A stretch of 64,000 nt of DNA from a virus. Location of the stretch: IMG/VR virus record IMGVR_UViG_3300022937_000009, positions 37,437 through 101,436 of that record; one strand, written 5' to 3'. The position numbers were made by a program, and so were the translations under genes. The notes below the pieces were generated by a model, which saw only the letters and a list, made by a program, of their open reading frames with translations, was not told where the DNA came from and searched no databases. This document shows, in pieces, positions 63,622 through 64,000 of this stretch. How positions within the stretch are numbered: the stretch's first letter is position 1; the number at the start of each line of letters is the position of its first letter.

Positions 63622-64000
63622 ATGGCGATTAAAGTAGGTTCACAAACTGTTATCAATAACAGTTTTGCATTAGAAAACGTTGCAGAATTTGAAGGATTAT
63701 TTACTAATTTTCATCCTCTTGTAAATGCAATTACCACAGATATAGATTTCACAAAACCATTCGTTACGCTGGCAATGACCAGCAATGTTACGTTTACTAC
63801 ATCAAATAGAAACACTGGAAAGCAAGTTACTTTATTGCTTGACACAAGTACAACACCATACGCGCCTACTTGGCCTTCAGAAGTTAAATTTCCAACAGCA
63901 ATTACATGGTCCTCAAATAGATTTTGGACAGTTACTTTAACTTGTTGGGATGCTTCTACTGTTAGAGCAACAGCACTTCCTTATGATGCGGCTGGTACAC
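63622..64000 (+). CDS. Virion-type protein, partial (3' end beyond window)
   Basis: An open frame from ATG 63622 (AGGAGACGAAG ribosome-binding site) runs off the window edge with 126 codons seen. It begins AIKVGSQTVINNSFALENVA and is beta-rich with many Thr, Asn and Phe residues. It resembles N-terminal fibre or tail-structural modules and follows a late box. I cannot name a family, and its length is unknown. Confidence 0.7.
   Translation, partial: MAIKVGSQTVINNSFALENVAEFEGLFTNFHPLVNAITTDIDFTKPFVTLAMTSNVTFTTSNRNTGKQVTLLLDTSTTPYAPTWPSEVKFPTAITWSSNRFWTVTLTCWDASTVRATALPYDAAGT

Overview
This window is a late, virion-structural segment of a T4-like (Tevenvirinae-type contractile-tailed) bacteriophage. 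The evidence is a block of recognisable T4 baseplate homologues (gp48, gp53, gp27-like hub, gp5, gp25, gp6, gp7-like, gp8), a divergently transcribed gp4 head-completion protein, and repeated T4-type late-promoter boxes (NATAAATA) in most intergenic gaps. The AT-rich sequence, the very large fibre genes with marine-cyanophage/pelagiphage-style architecture, and a DUF4815-type protein suggest a marine myovirus. The host cannot be identified from this window. No tRNA, integrase, CRISPR array or replication gene is visible.

Layout: (1) 8-466, minus strand: gp4-like head-completion nuclease. (2) 562-11912: baseplate operon: tail-tube cap gp48, wedge gp53, a small unknown, gp27-like hub, gp5 lacking its lysozyme domain, a hub-associated protein ending in an M15-type peptidase domain, gp25, gp6 and gp7-like. 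Several genes here overlap or abut. (3) 11914-16916: an unusual cassette of a YHYH-domain protein, a tail protein with a complete type-1 copper (cupredoxin) site, and a subtilisin-like protease with its own cupredoxin domain. (4) 16969-25771: gp8, a 1790-aa DUF4815-type protein, a small coiled-coil protein and an S74-tailed fibre. (5) 25811-59621: giant adhesive and fibre proteins. These include a 3379-aa repeat protein, a 1750-aa collagen-like fibre, and 1324-, 900- and ~3437-aa fibre proteins; two of the five end in S74 self-cleaving chaperones. (6) 59666-60452: two paralogous small proteins. (7) 60538-63569: three genes for sugar or surface-glycan chemistry behind a near-perfect sigma70 promoter whose -10 lies inside a palindrome. 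(8) 63622-64000: start of another virion-type protein, cut by the window edge.

How the genes fit together: the gp27/gp5/M15 group would form the central spike and cell-wall-cleaving hub. The gp53/25/6/7/8 group forms the wedges. The large proteins downstream are probably baseplate-attached fibres and receptor-binding modules, several matured by C-terminal intramolecular chaperones. Late boxes sit 24-66 nt before the genes that follow gaps, so the late genes look like a series of late operons. The glycan cassette differs in having, in addition to a late box, a host-like promoter. It may be expressed early and could alter host surface polysaccharide or decorate virions.

The points I consider most worth following are the virion-encoded metalloprotein/protease cassette (11914-16916) and the sigma70-driven glycan cassette (60453-63569). 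Homology calls come from reading the sequences; no database search was run.
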